From: Candidatus Didemnitutus sp.
Lineage (GTDB): Bacteria; Verrucomicrobiota; Verrucomicrobiia; Opitutales; Opitutaceae
Assembly: GCA_030682505.1 (NCBI GenBank)
Contig: JAUXOH010000230.1
Location: forward strand, 1-6,772
Length of the DNA stretch: 6,772 bases
Direction of reading: 5' to 3'
Shown here: positions 1 through 6,772 of the stretch, in pieces
How positions within the stretch are numbered: position 1 is the first letter of the stretch
Layout of the letters: every line of letters starts with the position of its first letter
Translations under genes and position numbers: made by a program
Notes under the pieces: generated by a model
Database searches by the model: none
Seen by the model: the letters and a program-made list of their open reading frames with translations, nothing else
Told to the model about the DNA's origin: nothing

Positions 1-1308
1 TATGCCGAGCAAGAGCACGTCGCGTATCTCGCCCGGCACGGAAGCCACCGGGATTCATTTCACAGCGACGCACTCGACTTCCCGCCCCGCAACCTCCCGC
101 TCAATCCCTATCAGCAGCGGTACGCCCGGACCAGCCGGCCCTTCCGCGCCACGGTGGTCACGCACAATCTCAACTTCGAAGGCGCGCCCATCTTTATCTT
201 CGAACTCGCCCGCTTTCTCGCCGCGCAGCCCGGAGTCGAGATCACCATCGCGTCGCCGGTCGATGGACCCTTGCGGTCGCGGTTTGAGGCCGCCGGCCTG
301 AAGGTTGCGCTCTGGGACGTCGCCCCGTTGCTGGCCGCAGGGTCACCGACGGAATTCGCAACCGCGCTGCAACAATTCGCCGCGAGCCGGACTTGGGACG
401 GCACCGATGTCTTCATTTGCAACACCATGCTGACCTTCTGGGCCGTGCATCTTGGCGCTCATCTCGGCAAGTCGTCGGCGTTCTATGTCCACGAAAGCAA
501 TGTCGTGAAACGATTCTTCTCGCCGCTGCTGCCGGCAACGATGCACGCAACCGTGGAAGAGGCATTTCACCTCGCCACCCGGGTCGTGTTCACGGCGCAG
601 GCGACGCGCGAGCTCCACGAACCGCTCAACCGCAACGACAACTTTCGCACCCTCGCCAGCTGGGTGGACTTCGAACGCATCGAGCAATTCATCGCGACGC
701 ATGACCCGCGCTCTCTCCGGTTGAAACACGGGCTCGATCCCGACGCGGTGGTGGTCGTCAACATCGGCTCGATCTGTGAACGCAAGGGCCAGCACATCTA
801 CATCCGCGGTATCGACCTCGTCGGCAAGGAGCTCGCTTCACTTCATCCCGATCGGAATATCCAGTGGGCCATGGTCGGGGCGCGGGAAGGCCTCTACATG
901 GAGACCCTGCGGGAAGACATCCAGCTCATGGGTCTTCACGAAGTGAAGATCTTCGCCGAAACACCCGACATCTACGACTTCTACCGGTTGGCGGACATCC
1001 TCGTCTGCACGAGTTTTGAGGAGTCGTTTCCGCGCGTGCTGCTCGAAGCCATGGTCTTTGGCACCCGGATCGTCAGCACCGACGTCAATGGCATCACCGA
1101 GATGGTGACCCATACCGACGAAGCGTGGCTGGTGCCGGCGGGTGATCCGTTCAAGCTCGCCGGAGCACTGAAAATGGCGCTCGCCGATCACGTCGCCGGC
1201 AATCAGAAGATGCTTTCGATGGCCCACGCCCGTGCCGCCCGCAACTATCATCACACGCGCACCCTGCCCCGGCATTTGCAGATGGTCCGCGAGGCCTGGC
1301 TGGGTTGA
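1..1308 (+). CDS. GT4-type (GT-B fold) glycosyltransferase, 3' part of a larger gene
   Basis: The frame is open from base 1 to the TGA at 1306-1308, giving 435 residues with the start outside the window. A GTG at 154 is not a credible start: it falls inside the first beta strand of the GT domain, and the frame is open upstream. Using window residue numbers, the GT domain runs from about 50 to 435. It begins with VVTHNLNFEGAP (52-63), has FWAVH (146-150) and FYVHES (161-166), then the second Rossmann half with NIGSICERKGQ (254-264). The acidic E-x7-E motif is E341-SFPRVLL-E349, followed by the usual GT4 stretch with G-x-T/R-I-V. Such enzymes move a sugar from a nucleotide-sugar to a growing glycan in the cytoplasm; donor and acceptor are unknown. 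Residues 1-49 do not resemble the linkers before the GT domains of the later genes, so what precedes the GT is uncertain. The next gene starts 10 bp downstream. The GT call is secure; the specificity is not. Confidence 0.95.
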   Translation, partial: YAEQEHVAYLARHGSHRDSFHSDALDFPPRNLPLNPYQQRYARTSRPFRATVVTHNLNFEGAPIFIFELARFLAAQPGVEITIASPVDGPLRSRFEAAGLKVALWDVAPLLAAGSPTEFATALQQFAASRTWDGTDVFICNTMLTFWAVHLGAHLGKSSAFYVHESNVVKRFFSPLLPATMHATVEEAFHLATRVVFTAQATRELHEPLNRNDNFRTLASWVDFERIEQFIATHDPRSLRLKHGLDPDAVVVVNIGSICERKGQHIYIRGIDLVGKELASLHPDRNIQWAMVGAREGLYMETLREDIQLMGLHEVKIFAETPDIYDFYRLADILVCTSFEESFPRVLLEAMVFGTRIVSTDVNGITEMVTHTDEAWLVPAGDPFKLAGALKMALADHVAGNQKMLSMAHARAARNYHHTRTLPRHLQMVREAWLG

Positions 1309-1318
1309 GCGTCTCCCG

Positions 1319-2161
1319 ATGCCCGATACGACCTTCAGTCATTCGCACGTTGATGCGCCCGAGCCAAACTCCGTGCTCGCCCCGGGCCGACATGTCCTGC
1401 GCGGATGGGTCTGGCCCCGCACCGGCGGTCATTTCGTGGATGTCCGGGCCCGCATCGGCCAGCGCATATTCCCCGGTGTCCACGGCCGGCCCCGCGCCGA
1501 TATCGCCGCCCATTTCAAAACCGGCCGACCCGTGGCACTGGCTGAGTTCAACGTGACCGTGGAGCTGGTCCCGGGACGGGTCGACGTGGTGTTGGAGGTC
1601 CTCAAACTTGAAGGTGACTGGACCGAGTTCCAAACCGTCGCCTATCGCGTGGAAGGTCCGGGACGAGCGACGCTCGCGGCGCCGGCGCCGCATCAGCTGC
1701 GCTGGCATGATTTCACCCGTGGACTCGAGCTCATCTTGCGCACGCGGCGCGACCGACCCGGGGCCGCGTGGCAGGAACTCGCTGACGAACTCGCGGCTGA
1801 TTTGCCGCAGCAGCATGACCTGCAGCAGCCCCCGCATCCATTCATCGGCCATGCCGACGAGCCGTCGGTGGTGAACGCCAATCGTTTCGGCCTCTTGCTC
1901 GTGGTCGGCTATCTGTTCCATACCACGGACAAGATTGAGCGCCTGTGGGCCACGGCCGACTTGCAAACGATGGAGCCCCTCAAGCTGGGACGCGTGACCG
2001 CCAACCTCATCCCGCATTTTCCACAGTATCCCGTCGCGGGCGTGTCGGGATACGAAGGCTACGTCTACGTGCCGGCCCAGTTGCCCAACCCCGTCGCGGT
2101 GCGCATCTACGCCCAAACCAGTGACGGCGCGCTCCAGCTTGTCCAAGTGCGGACGACGCGG
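1319..2161 (+). repeat. Shared N-terminal module, copy 1 (most diverged)
   Basis: This is an in-frame copy of the two-domain module, residues 1-281 of its protein. The first domain keeps G29-W30, VRAR (42-45), R49, G53, G56, L92-E93 and WTEF (101-104) at the same numbers as the other two copies. The second domain keeps only an outline: DEP, then G197-Y198 in place of G-W and shifted by 4 residues. HGLPR and NGEKHL are lost. The codons for WTEF begin with the 11-mer TGGACCGAGTT at 1619, which is also found at 3868 and 5857. Confidence 0.8.
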
Positions 2162-3571
2162 TGCCATGATTCAGCCATCGAGAAATATCCGTGGGCCGGC
2201 GCGACGCCGGCCGAGTTTGCCCAAGCGTTGGCCGCCTGGCGCTGGGCGCTCAAGTCCCGCGGTCTGCCGCTGGTCGAAGACGACGAGTTTCAGAGTGCGG
2301 TCGAACGGCTCCGAATCAATTACCTGCGCCCCGCCCCGTACCCGGTGACACCGCGCCGCTCGCCCGTCCTGCCACTCCTCTCCGACCCGTCGGTGCGCCC
2401 TCCTGCAAGGATCATCCTCGCCACGCACAACCTCAACCTCGAGGGCGCCCCGCTCTTCCTGCTCGACCTCGCGCGCCATCTCGCCGCCAACGGCGCGAGG
2501 CTGACCGTGGTAAGCCCTGCCGACGGCGTGCTGCGCAGCGCTTTTGCCGAGTGCGGGGCGAGTATCGTTCTCGTCGACGTCGCCCCTATTTTTCGGGCCG
2601 CCACCGATGCGGCAGTCCGGGAGGCATTGGTGACGCTGGCGCGCGATTTCCTCTTCGGAGCGGCCGATCTGGTAATCACCAACACCTTCACCGCCTTCTG
2701 GGCCGTGCATGCGGCGAGGGCGGCCGGTCAACGCGTGCTCACTTACGTGCACGAAAGCACCACGCCGGCGGCATTCTATCGCGAACACGTGGCGCCCGCG
2801 GTGGTGTCTGCGGTTGAACAGGCGCTGGTGCTGGCCGACGCCGTCAGTTTCACCAGCGAAGCCACCCGGAGCCACCACGCAGGTCCGGCGCAACCGGTCA
2901 ACGCCGTGCTGAATCACGGCTGGGTCGACGTGCGGCGGATCGATACCTGGCTTGCGGCCCACCCGCGCGAGGCGTTGCGCGCCCGCTTGGGAGTGCGGTC
3001 GGGTGAGCAGCTTGTCACCAACGTGGGCACCGTGTGCGACCGCAAAGGCCAGCTGAGCTTCGTGCGCGCCGTGGCCTTGTTCAACCGCCGCAATCCCGAC
3101 CTCGCCGCGCAGACCCGCTTCATCTTGCTCGGAGGACGCGATTCGCCCTTCGATGATCTTTTGAACGCCGTGTTGGCCGATCTCGCCCTGCCGAATCTGA
3201 CCGTGCATCGGGAGACACCGGACTTTCTGGGTTACTATGCCGCGGCCGATCTGACGGTTTGCTCCAGCTACGAGGAATCCTCGCCGCGGGTCGTGTTGGA
3301 GGCCATGGCCTGCGGCACCCCCCTGCTGGCCTCGTCCATCCCGGGCATTTGCGAACTCGTCCGTTCCGAGATCGAGGCATCCCTGGTTCCGCCGGGCCAC
3401 ACCACCGCGTGGGCCGAAGCCCTGGCCCGCTTGCTCATCACACCCGCCATCAGCCGCAAACTTGCCACCCAGGCTCGTGCCCGCATCGAGTCGGAGTATG
3501 CCGCCGAAATCGTCCTGCCTCGACATACCGCGGTGGCCCGGGCGGTCGCGAGGGGAGAATTCTCATCGTGA
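1319..3571 (+). CDS. Two-part protein: N-terminal beta-rich module plus GT4-type glycosyltransferase
   Basis: This is a complete gene of 750 residues. I chose ATG 1319 over the in-frame ATG at 1232 because it avoids an 77-bp overlap with the previous gene. It also places G29-W30 and W101-T102-E103-F104 at exactly the same residue numbers as in the two following genes. No convincing Shine-Dalgarno precedes it, so coupling to the upstream gene 10 bp away is likely. Residues 1-281 form the shared module in its most diverged copy (second-half motif G197-Y198-L-F-H, IGHADEP before it). A helical part with W309-A-L-K follows. The GT domain spans about 364-750: LATHNLNLEGAP (367-378), FWAVH (460-464), YVHES (476-480), NVGTVCDRKG (568-577) and E653-x7-E661. 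These are GT4 hallmarks; the domain is clearly homologous to that of the preceding gene over its whole length. It probably builds a glycan in the cytoplasm; the sugar is unknown. The stop overlaps the next start as GTGA. Confidence 0.95.
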   Translation: MPDTTFSHSHVDAPEPNSVLAPGRHVLRGWVWPRTGGHFVDVRARIGQRIFPGVHGRPRADIAAHFKTGRPVALAEFNVTVELVPGRVDVVLEVLKLEGDWTEFQTVAYRVEGPGRATLAAPAPHQLRWHDFTRGLELILRTRRDRPGAAWQELADELAADLPQQHDLQQPPHPFIGHADEPSVVNANRFGLLLVVGYLFHTTDKIERLWATADLQTMEPLKLGRVTANLIPHFPQYPVAGVSGYEGYVYVPAQLPNPVAVRIYAQTSDGALQLVQVRTTRCHDSAIEKYPWAGATPAEFAQALAAWRWALKSRGLPLVEDDEFQSAVERLRINYLRPAPYPVTPRRSPVLPLLSDPSVRPPARIILATHNLNLEGAPLFLLDLARHLAANGARLTVVSPADGVLRSAFAECGASIVLVDVAPIFRAATDAAVREALVTLARDFLFGAADLVITNTFTAFWAVHAARAAGQRVLTYVHESTTPAAFYREHVAPAVVSAVEQALVLADAVSFTSEATRSHHAGPAQPVNAVLNHGWVDVRRIDTWLAAHPREALRARLGVRSGEQLVTNVGTVCDRKGQLSFVRAVALFNRRNPDLAAQTRFILLGGRDSPFDDLLNAVLADLALPNLTVHRETPDFLGYYAAADLTVCSSYEESSPRVVLEAMACGTPLLASSIPGICELVRSEIEASLVPPGHTTAWAEALARLLITPAISRKLATQARARIESEYAAEIVLPRHTAVARAVARGEFSS
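3551..3557 (+). promoter_or_regulatory. Strong Shine-Dalgarno for the methyltransferase gene
   Basis: AGGGGAG lies 10 nt before the GTG at 3568, inside the last codons of the upstream gene. It decides the GTG start and is the best ribosome binding site in the window; the starts at 1319 and 5557 have none close by. Together with the GTGA overlap it indicates translational coupling plus independent initiation. Confidence 0.6.
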
Positions 3572-4398
3572 GTAATGTCGCGGGTTTGCAGTTCGACGTG
3601 GAGATTTTCCCAGGTGCCTGGAAGTTTTCCACGCAGCCCGCTTGGGTGGCCGGCTGGATCCAACCCGCGGCAGGTCAGGTGATCACCGACGTCCGGGCCC
3701 GTTTGCACGATCGGATCATTCTCGGGCTGGCAGGATTGACTCACCCATCGGTCGCCGAGACCCTGCCGGGCCAGCCGGTCTCACCCCGCGCGGGTTTTTC
3801 TTTTCTGCTTTCTCCCCACCCAGGCGCCAATCTGCTGCGACTCGAGGCCCGCAGCGCGTCCGGCCAATGGACCGAGTTTTTTCGCCAGGTCATTTCAGTT
3901 GATCCCAATGCCACGGCAGCACCTGCGCCGCTGGTCCTAAGCCAGTCCCTTGGCCACCTGGTCACTGCACTCCTGCGCCGTCGGCTGCGCCAACCGAAGC
4001 CCGCTTGGAAGACCCACGCCGATGATCTCATGGCCACTTTCGTCGCCGAGCCACTGGACGCCCACCCCAGCAAACCTTTTGTGGGTGCCTTGGAGGAGCC
4101 CCGAGGTCTTGGCCGGCTCCACCATGGACTCATTCCGGTAACCGGTTGGCTGCTACACCTCCGGGCCCGAATCACCGGACTCTCCGCGGTCATTGATTCG
4201 TTGCCTGTCGTCGTCCTCCAGCACGGGCTGCCACGCCACGACCTCACCACAGTGTTCCCCGGTCTGCGTGATCAGGACACAAGTGCGTTTGTCGGGCAGA
4301 TCGCCTTGCCGCCCGGTCTCGCCGCCCCGGTCTTGCTCAAGATCTACGCGGCCCTCGACAACGGGGAGAAGCACCTCGTTTTTGCGCGTCGATTCAGC
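3568..4398 (+). repeat. Shared N-terminal module, copy 2 (fused to methyltransferase)
   Basis: Residues 1-277 of the methyltransferase gene align with copy 3 without net gaps. Identical residues at identical numbers include F9-D-V-E12, G29-W30, R43-A44, R49, L92-E-A-R95, WTEFFR (101-106), GALEEP (173-178), G193-W194, HGLPR (219-223), LLKI (256-259), NGEKHL (265-270) and R275-F276. DNA identity is visible locally, for example CATTTCAGTTG at 3891 and at 5880. This is a paralogous coding repeat, not a mobile element: I see no terminal repeats or duplicated target site. Confidence 0.9.
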
Positions 4399-5388
4399 CT
4401 CCCTTACCACAGCGGCTCCGGGGAAATGCCGCCGCGCGTCTCGGGCCTTGCCATCGCTCGTGCCGCGTGGGCATTGCATCGGGCGGCAGGGAAATTCGGG
4501 GTGCCCCGGCGGGGTCTGATTCGATCCGCGTGGTCGATCTGGAAGAACTATCGCGCCGTCGCGCGCTACCAGCCCAAGGGAAATTTGCCAATGTTGGAGA
4601 AACTCGCAGCGCGCTCCCGCCAAGGCCTGTCCCGCCAAGATTCGATTGTCACGACACCCGTCTGTCCCGTCATCGCCCCGGCCGACGACATGTGCCAACT
4701 CGACCGCGCGCAGTATTTTCATTCCGGGAGAGAGGCCCTGATCTTGATCAATCAGGCCCGCACCCTGGCCGGTGGTTCACCGATTGAATCGATTCTTGAT
4801 CTGCCCTGCGGTTTTGGCCGCGTCGCCCGCTGGTTGCGCATGGCCTATCCGTCGGCGCACCTGACCGTGAGTGATATTCAAAGGCCGGCGGTTGAGTTCT
4901 GCATTGAGCACCTGGGAGTCACCGGGGTGCCGGCGGCGCATGATGGCCATCACTGGGCTCTGCTACCGGGACCCTATGATGTCATCTGGTGCGGTTCGCT
5001 GCTGACTCACCTCGACCAAGAGCGGTGGATCACCCACCTCTGCCATTTCGCCGAACGGTTGACCGCGCGCGGCATCCTCGTGTTCACCGCCCATGGCCGT
5101 CTGGTTCTGGACAAGCTGCAGTGCGGCGAAAACGACTACGGTTTGCCGTCCGCGGATATCGCCGGACTGTGCCTTCGCACGGTGACGGACGGCTTTGGCT
5201 ATGTCGACTATCCGGACACTCCCGGTTATGGCATTTCGGTCGCCCAGCCAGCGTGGATCCTCGAGACGATTGCGCGAGAAACGACCCTCCATGTTCTGGA
5301 TTACCGTGAAGCAGCCTGGGATCAGCATCAGGACGTGATCGTGTGCCACCTTTCGCGTCAGCCAAAAAATAGCGCCGCACGAACCTGA
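3568..5388 (+). CDS. Two-part protein: N-terminal beta-rich module plus SAM-dependent methyltransferase
   Basis: This is a complete gene of 606 residues. The frame is open far upstream, but GTG 3568 is the right start. It overlaps the previous stop by 4 bp, has a strong AGGGGAG 10 nt upstream, and gives an N-terminus matching the next gene residue for residue (F9-D-V-E, W18, G29-W30). Residues 7-112 are the first beta-rich domain, about 118-165 is helical, VGALEEP is at 172-178, and about 185-277 is the second beta-rich domain (G193-W194, HGLPR 219-223, NGEKHL 265-270). About 290-330 is a helical tail with WALHR at 301-305. The C-terminal part, from about 385, is a class I methyltransferase. 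Motif I is ILDLPCGFGR (409-418), the acidic residue after strand 2 is D436, the YDVIWCGSLLTHLD stretch is at 470-483, and GILVFTAHG lies further on. It should transfer a methyl group from S-adenosylmethionine, plausibly to a sugar or lipid-linked glycan given the glycosyltransferases on both sides. The acceptor is inferred only from context. Confidence 0.95.
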   Translation: MSNVAGLQFDVEIFPGAWKFSTQPAWVAGWIQPAAGQVITDVRARLHDRIILGLAGLTHPSVAETLPGQPVSPRAGFSFLLSPHPGANLLRLEARSASGQWTEFFRQVISVDPNATAAPAPLVLSQSLGHLVTALLRRRLRQPKPAWKTHADDLMATFVAEPLDAHPSKPFVGALEEPRGLGRLHHGLIPVTGWLLHLRARITGLSAVIDSLPVVVLQHGLPRHDLTTVFPGLRDQDTSAFVGQIALPPGLAAPVLLKIYAALDNGEKHLVFARRFSLPYHSGSGEMPPRVSGLAIARAAWALHRAAGKFGVPRRGLIRSAWSIWKNYRAVARYQPKGNLPMLEKLAARSRQGLSRQDSIVTTPVCPVIAPADDMCQLDRAQYFHSGREALILINQARTLAGGSPIESILDLPCGFGRVARWLRMAYPSAHLTVSDIQRPAVEFCIEHLGVTGVPAAHDGHHWALLPGPYDVIWCGSLLTHLDQERWITHLCHFAERLTARGILVFTAHGRLVLDKLQCGENDYGLPSADIAGLCLRTVTDGFGYVDYPDTPGYGISVAQPAWILETIARETTLHVLDYREAAWDQHQDVIVCHLSRQPKNSAART

Positions 5389-5438
5389 GTGCATCCAGCC
5401 CGCCTCACGTCCTCGTCCGGCTTCGTGAACGCAACAAC

Positions 5439-5459
5439 TCCGCTGATTCTGGCAGCGGA
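5439..5459 (+). other. Short hairpin in the 168-bp intergenic gap
   Basis: TCCGCTG (5439-5445) and CAGCGGA (5453-5459) are perfect inverted repeats, giving a 7-bp stem with a 7-nt loop. It lies 50 bp after the methyltransferase stop. No T-run follows (the next bases are AGATTGACC), so it is not a canonical intrinsic terminator. It could be an attenuating or RNA-stabilising hairpin, or chance in GC-rich DNA. The rest of the gap (5389-5556) shows no other clear signal. Confidence 0.3.
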
Positions 5460-5503
5460 AGATTGACCCCCCACGCCCGCCGCCCAATTTCGCAGGTTAT
5501 CCG

Positions 5504-5560
5504 ATGCCCACCTTTGGAGACACAATTTTCCCGGCGTCATTCTCTGCCGACCAGCCATGA
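5504..5560 (+). CDS. Possible 18-codon leader ORF overlapping the next start
   Basis: ATG 5504 opens a frame coding for MPTFGDTIFPASFSADQP and ends in the TGA at 5558-5560, which overlaps the ATG at 5557 as ATGA. A weak AGG (5494-5496) precedes it by 7 nt, whereas the downstream gene has no Shine-Dalgarno of its own. That arrangement would fit a translated leader that couples ribosomes into the next gene. The peptide resembles nothing I recognise, and ORFs this short arise easily by chance. Confidence 0.2.
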   Translation: MPTFGDTIFPASFSADQP

Positions 5561-6387
5561 GCGAGTCCGCCGGTTGGCAGTTTGATGTGGAAGTCCATCC
5601 CGACGGTTGGCATTTCCCCGCGGGCAAGACTTGGCTTGCCGGCTGGATTTTCGCCGGGAAAAATCGTTTTGTCACCGACTTGCGGGCTTGGATCGACGGC
5701 CGGCCGTTCCTCGGCCTGCACGGACTGCCCAAGCCGGGCTGGGACGAGAAATTGCTGAGCCAATCAGGGCCGCCCTATTCGGGCTGGGTGCTCCAAGTCG
5801 AGCCCCACCGGGGTGCCATCTTGTTACGCCTCGAGGCCCGTGATCCGACGGGTGCATGGACCGAGTTCTTTCGGACCGCCATTTCAGTTGCCGCCGATGC
5901 CCCCGCAGGTCTGCCTCCTCCGCCCCTCAGCGAGCGGCTGGCGGAACTTGTTCCCGCGCTTCTTCGCTTGCATCAACAGCGGCCAAGCGCCGCCGTCGCG
6001 ACCCTGGCCGACGAGGTCATCTCGGCCGCGCTTTCCGTACCGCTCAATTCGCTGCCCAATCCCCCGTTTTATGGCGCATTGGAGGAGCCACATCACACCG
6101 GCTGGTTGCGCTACGGTCGGTTGTCGGCCAGCGGCTGGCTCGCGCATCGCACAAGCAACATCAAGCGTATCACCGCACTGGCTGACGCGGTGCAGGAATC
6201 CCCCCTGCTGCATGGCCTGCCCCGTTCCGACGTCGGCGACGTCTTTGCCGACCTGCCGGGTCGCGAGCATTCGCAATTCGTCGGCCACGTGGATCTGCCA
6301 GCCAATCAAAGCGCGCCTGCGCTGCTGAAGATCTTTGCCGAATTGGAGAATGGGGAAAAGCACCTCGCGTTCGCGCAGCGCTTTGTC
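5557..6387 (+). repeat. Shared N-terminal module, copy 3 (fused to glycosyltransferase)
   Basis: This is the partner of copy 2, of the same length and in register. It shows the internal two-fold structure best. G29-W30 is followed 25 residues after the Gly by LHGLPK, and G193-W194 is followed 25 residues after the Gly by LHGLPR. LLRLEA (89-94) corresponds to LLKIFA (256-261). This suggests the module is two copies of one beta-rich domain separated by a helical stretch. Confidence 0.88.
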
Positions 6388-6772
6388 CCGCGTGTCATCG
6401 CCGGAGCCGACATCCCGCTTCCGCCCCTGTCAAAATTCACTTTCGCCAAGTCCTTGTGGGCGCTCCACCGCTCGGCCCGAAGGCATGGCTGGTCTTGCGG
6501 AACGCGCGGCGAACTCATCGACGCAGCCAAGGCTGCCTGGGCCGCTTACCAAGCCGAGGCTCCGGCAAAAACCCGGCGGCGCCACCGGTTCCGGTCCGCC
6601 ATCGAAAATCCTCCGGCCAACGCACCGCTCCGCGCGCTGATCGTGACGCACAATTTGAACTTCGAAGGGGCCCCGTGGTTCATTTTCGAGCTCGCCCGTT
6701 TCTTCGCCCGGCACCCGGGCGCCAGCATTCGCGTGCTCTCGCCCCAGGACGGTCCCCTGCGGCGGGTGTTCG
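5557..6772 (+). CDS. N-terminal beta-rich module plus glycosyltransferase, 3'-truncated by window edge
   Basis: The frame is open from ATG 5557 to the last base: 405 complete codons, no stop. ATG 5557 is the first ATG, GTG or TTG after the in-frame TGA at 5464, and it aligns the N-terminus exactly with the preceding gene. No Shine-Dalgarno lies close upstream. The first beta-rich domain is about 7-110 (F9-D-V-E, G29-W30, LHGLP 54-58, LLRLEAR 89-95, WTEFF 101-105). A helical stretch follows, then YGALEEP (172-178). The second beta-rich domain is about 185-276 (G193-W194, LHGLPR 218-223, LLKI 256-259, NGEKHL 265-270), and the helical tail carries WALHR at 301-305. From about 358 the GT domain starts with LIVTHNLNFEGAP (361-373), and the window ends about 30 residues later. 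This GT start is closer to the first gene (THNLNFEGAP, FIFELARF, DGPLR) than to the second gene. The E-x7-E half lies outside, so the enzyme class is inferred from homology with the first gene. Confidence 0.92.
   Translation, partial: MSESAGWQFDVEVHPDGWHFPAGKTWLAGWIFAGKNRFVTDLRAWIDGRPFLGLHGLPKPGWDEKLLSQSGPPYSGWVLQVEPHRGAILLRLEARDPTGAWTEFFRTAISVAADAPAGLPPPPLSERLAELVPALLRLHQQRPSAAVATLADEVISAALSVPLNSLPNPPFYGALEEPHHTGWLRYGRLSASGWLAHRTSNIKRITALADAVQESPLLHGLPRSDVGDVFADLPGREHSQFVGHVDLPANQSAPALLKIFAELENGEKHLAFAQRFVPRVIAGADIPLPPLSKFTFAKSLWALHRSARRHGWSCGTRGELIDAAKAAWAAYQAEAPAKTRRRHRFRSAIENPPANAPLRALIVTHNLNFEGAPWFIFELARFFARHPGASIRVLSPQDGPLRRVF

Noticed and set aside
1232..1318. Earlier in-frame ATG for the second gene
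   Set aside because: It would overlap the first gene, and the added 29 residues have no counterpart in the paralogues, whose G29-W30 numbering matches a start at 1319.
2171..3526. Long minus-strand ORF (451 codons) and similar antisense ORFs such as 1151-2167
   Set aside because: They lie wholly or almost wholly opposite well-supported plus-strand genes, and their translations are rich in Arg, Gly and His with no recognisable domain. Such shadows are expected in high-GC coding DNA.
3259..3567. Upstream extension of the methyltransferase gene in the same frame
   Set aside because: It overlaps the E-x7-E region of the previous glycosyltransferase in another frame and has a low-complexity Arg/Pro/His-rich translation. 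GTG 3568 has the ribosome site and the aligned N-terminus.
5389..5466. Readthrough extension of the methyltransferase gene after its TGA
   Set aside because: The same frame stays open for 25 codons to a second TGA, but the translation shows no domain continuation and the methyltransferase fold already looks complete.
5463..5491. Possible promoter: TTGACC with a -10 box about 17 nt later
   Set aside because: The -35-like hexamer is good, but the sequence at the -10 distance (AATTTC) matches the consensus poorly, and promoter consensus in this organism is unknown.

Overview
The window is a dense run of large genes, all on the plus strand, from a high-GC bacterium (about 60-65% G+C by eye, with G/C-biased third codon positions). 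It contains no RNA gene, CRISPR array or mobile element that I can support. Gene style and the large multidomain glycosyltransferases would suit Verrucomicrobiota (Opitutales-like) or a similar Gram-negative lineage, but no marker gene is present, so this is only a guess.

Layout: (1) 1-1308, the 3' part of a GT4-type glycosyltransferase gene whose start lies outside the window. (2) 1319-3571, a complete 750-residue protein with an N-terminal non-catalytic module and a C-terminal GT4-type glycosyltransferase. (3) 3568-5388, a complete 606-residue protein with the same kind of N-terminal module, here joined to a SAM-dependent methyltransferase. (4) 5389-5556, the only real intergenic gap (168 bp), with a short hairpin and an 18-codon ORF that ends on the next start codon. 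(5) 5557-6772, a module-glycosyltransferase gene that runs off the right edge. It has 405 codons in the window, no stop, and breaks off early in the GT domain.

The main observation is the shared N-terminal module of about 330 residues. In the three genes where it is visible, G29-W30, R43-A44, R49, G53, G56 and W101-T102-E103-F104 fall at identical residue numbers counted from the chosen starts. The methyltransferase protein and the last glycosyltransferase stay in register without net gaps to about residue 311. The module looks like two related beta-rich domains (an internal duplication) followed by a helical segment. After that the proteins diverge into different catalytic domains. The locus therefore looks like a family of paralogues in which one scaffold carries interchangeable enzymes.

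The first three genes are tightly packed (10-bp gap, then a 4-bp GTGA overlap) and are probably co-transcribed. The likely job is assembly and methylation of a surface polysaccharide or other glycan on the cytoplasmic side of the membrane. None of the visible N-termini shows a signal peptide, and no obvious membrane segment is seen. Substrates, products and order of action cannot be read from the sequence.
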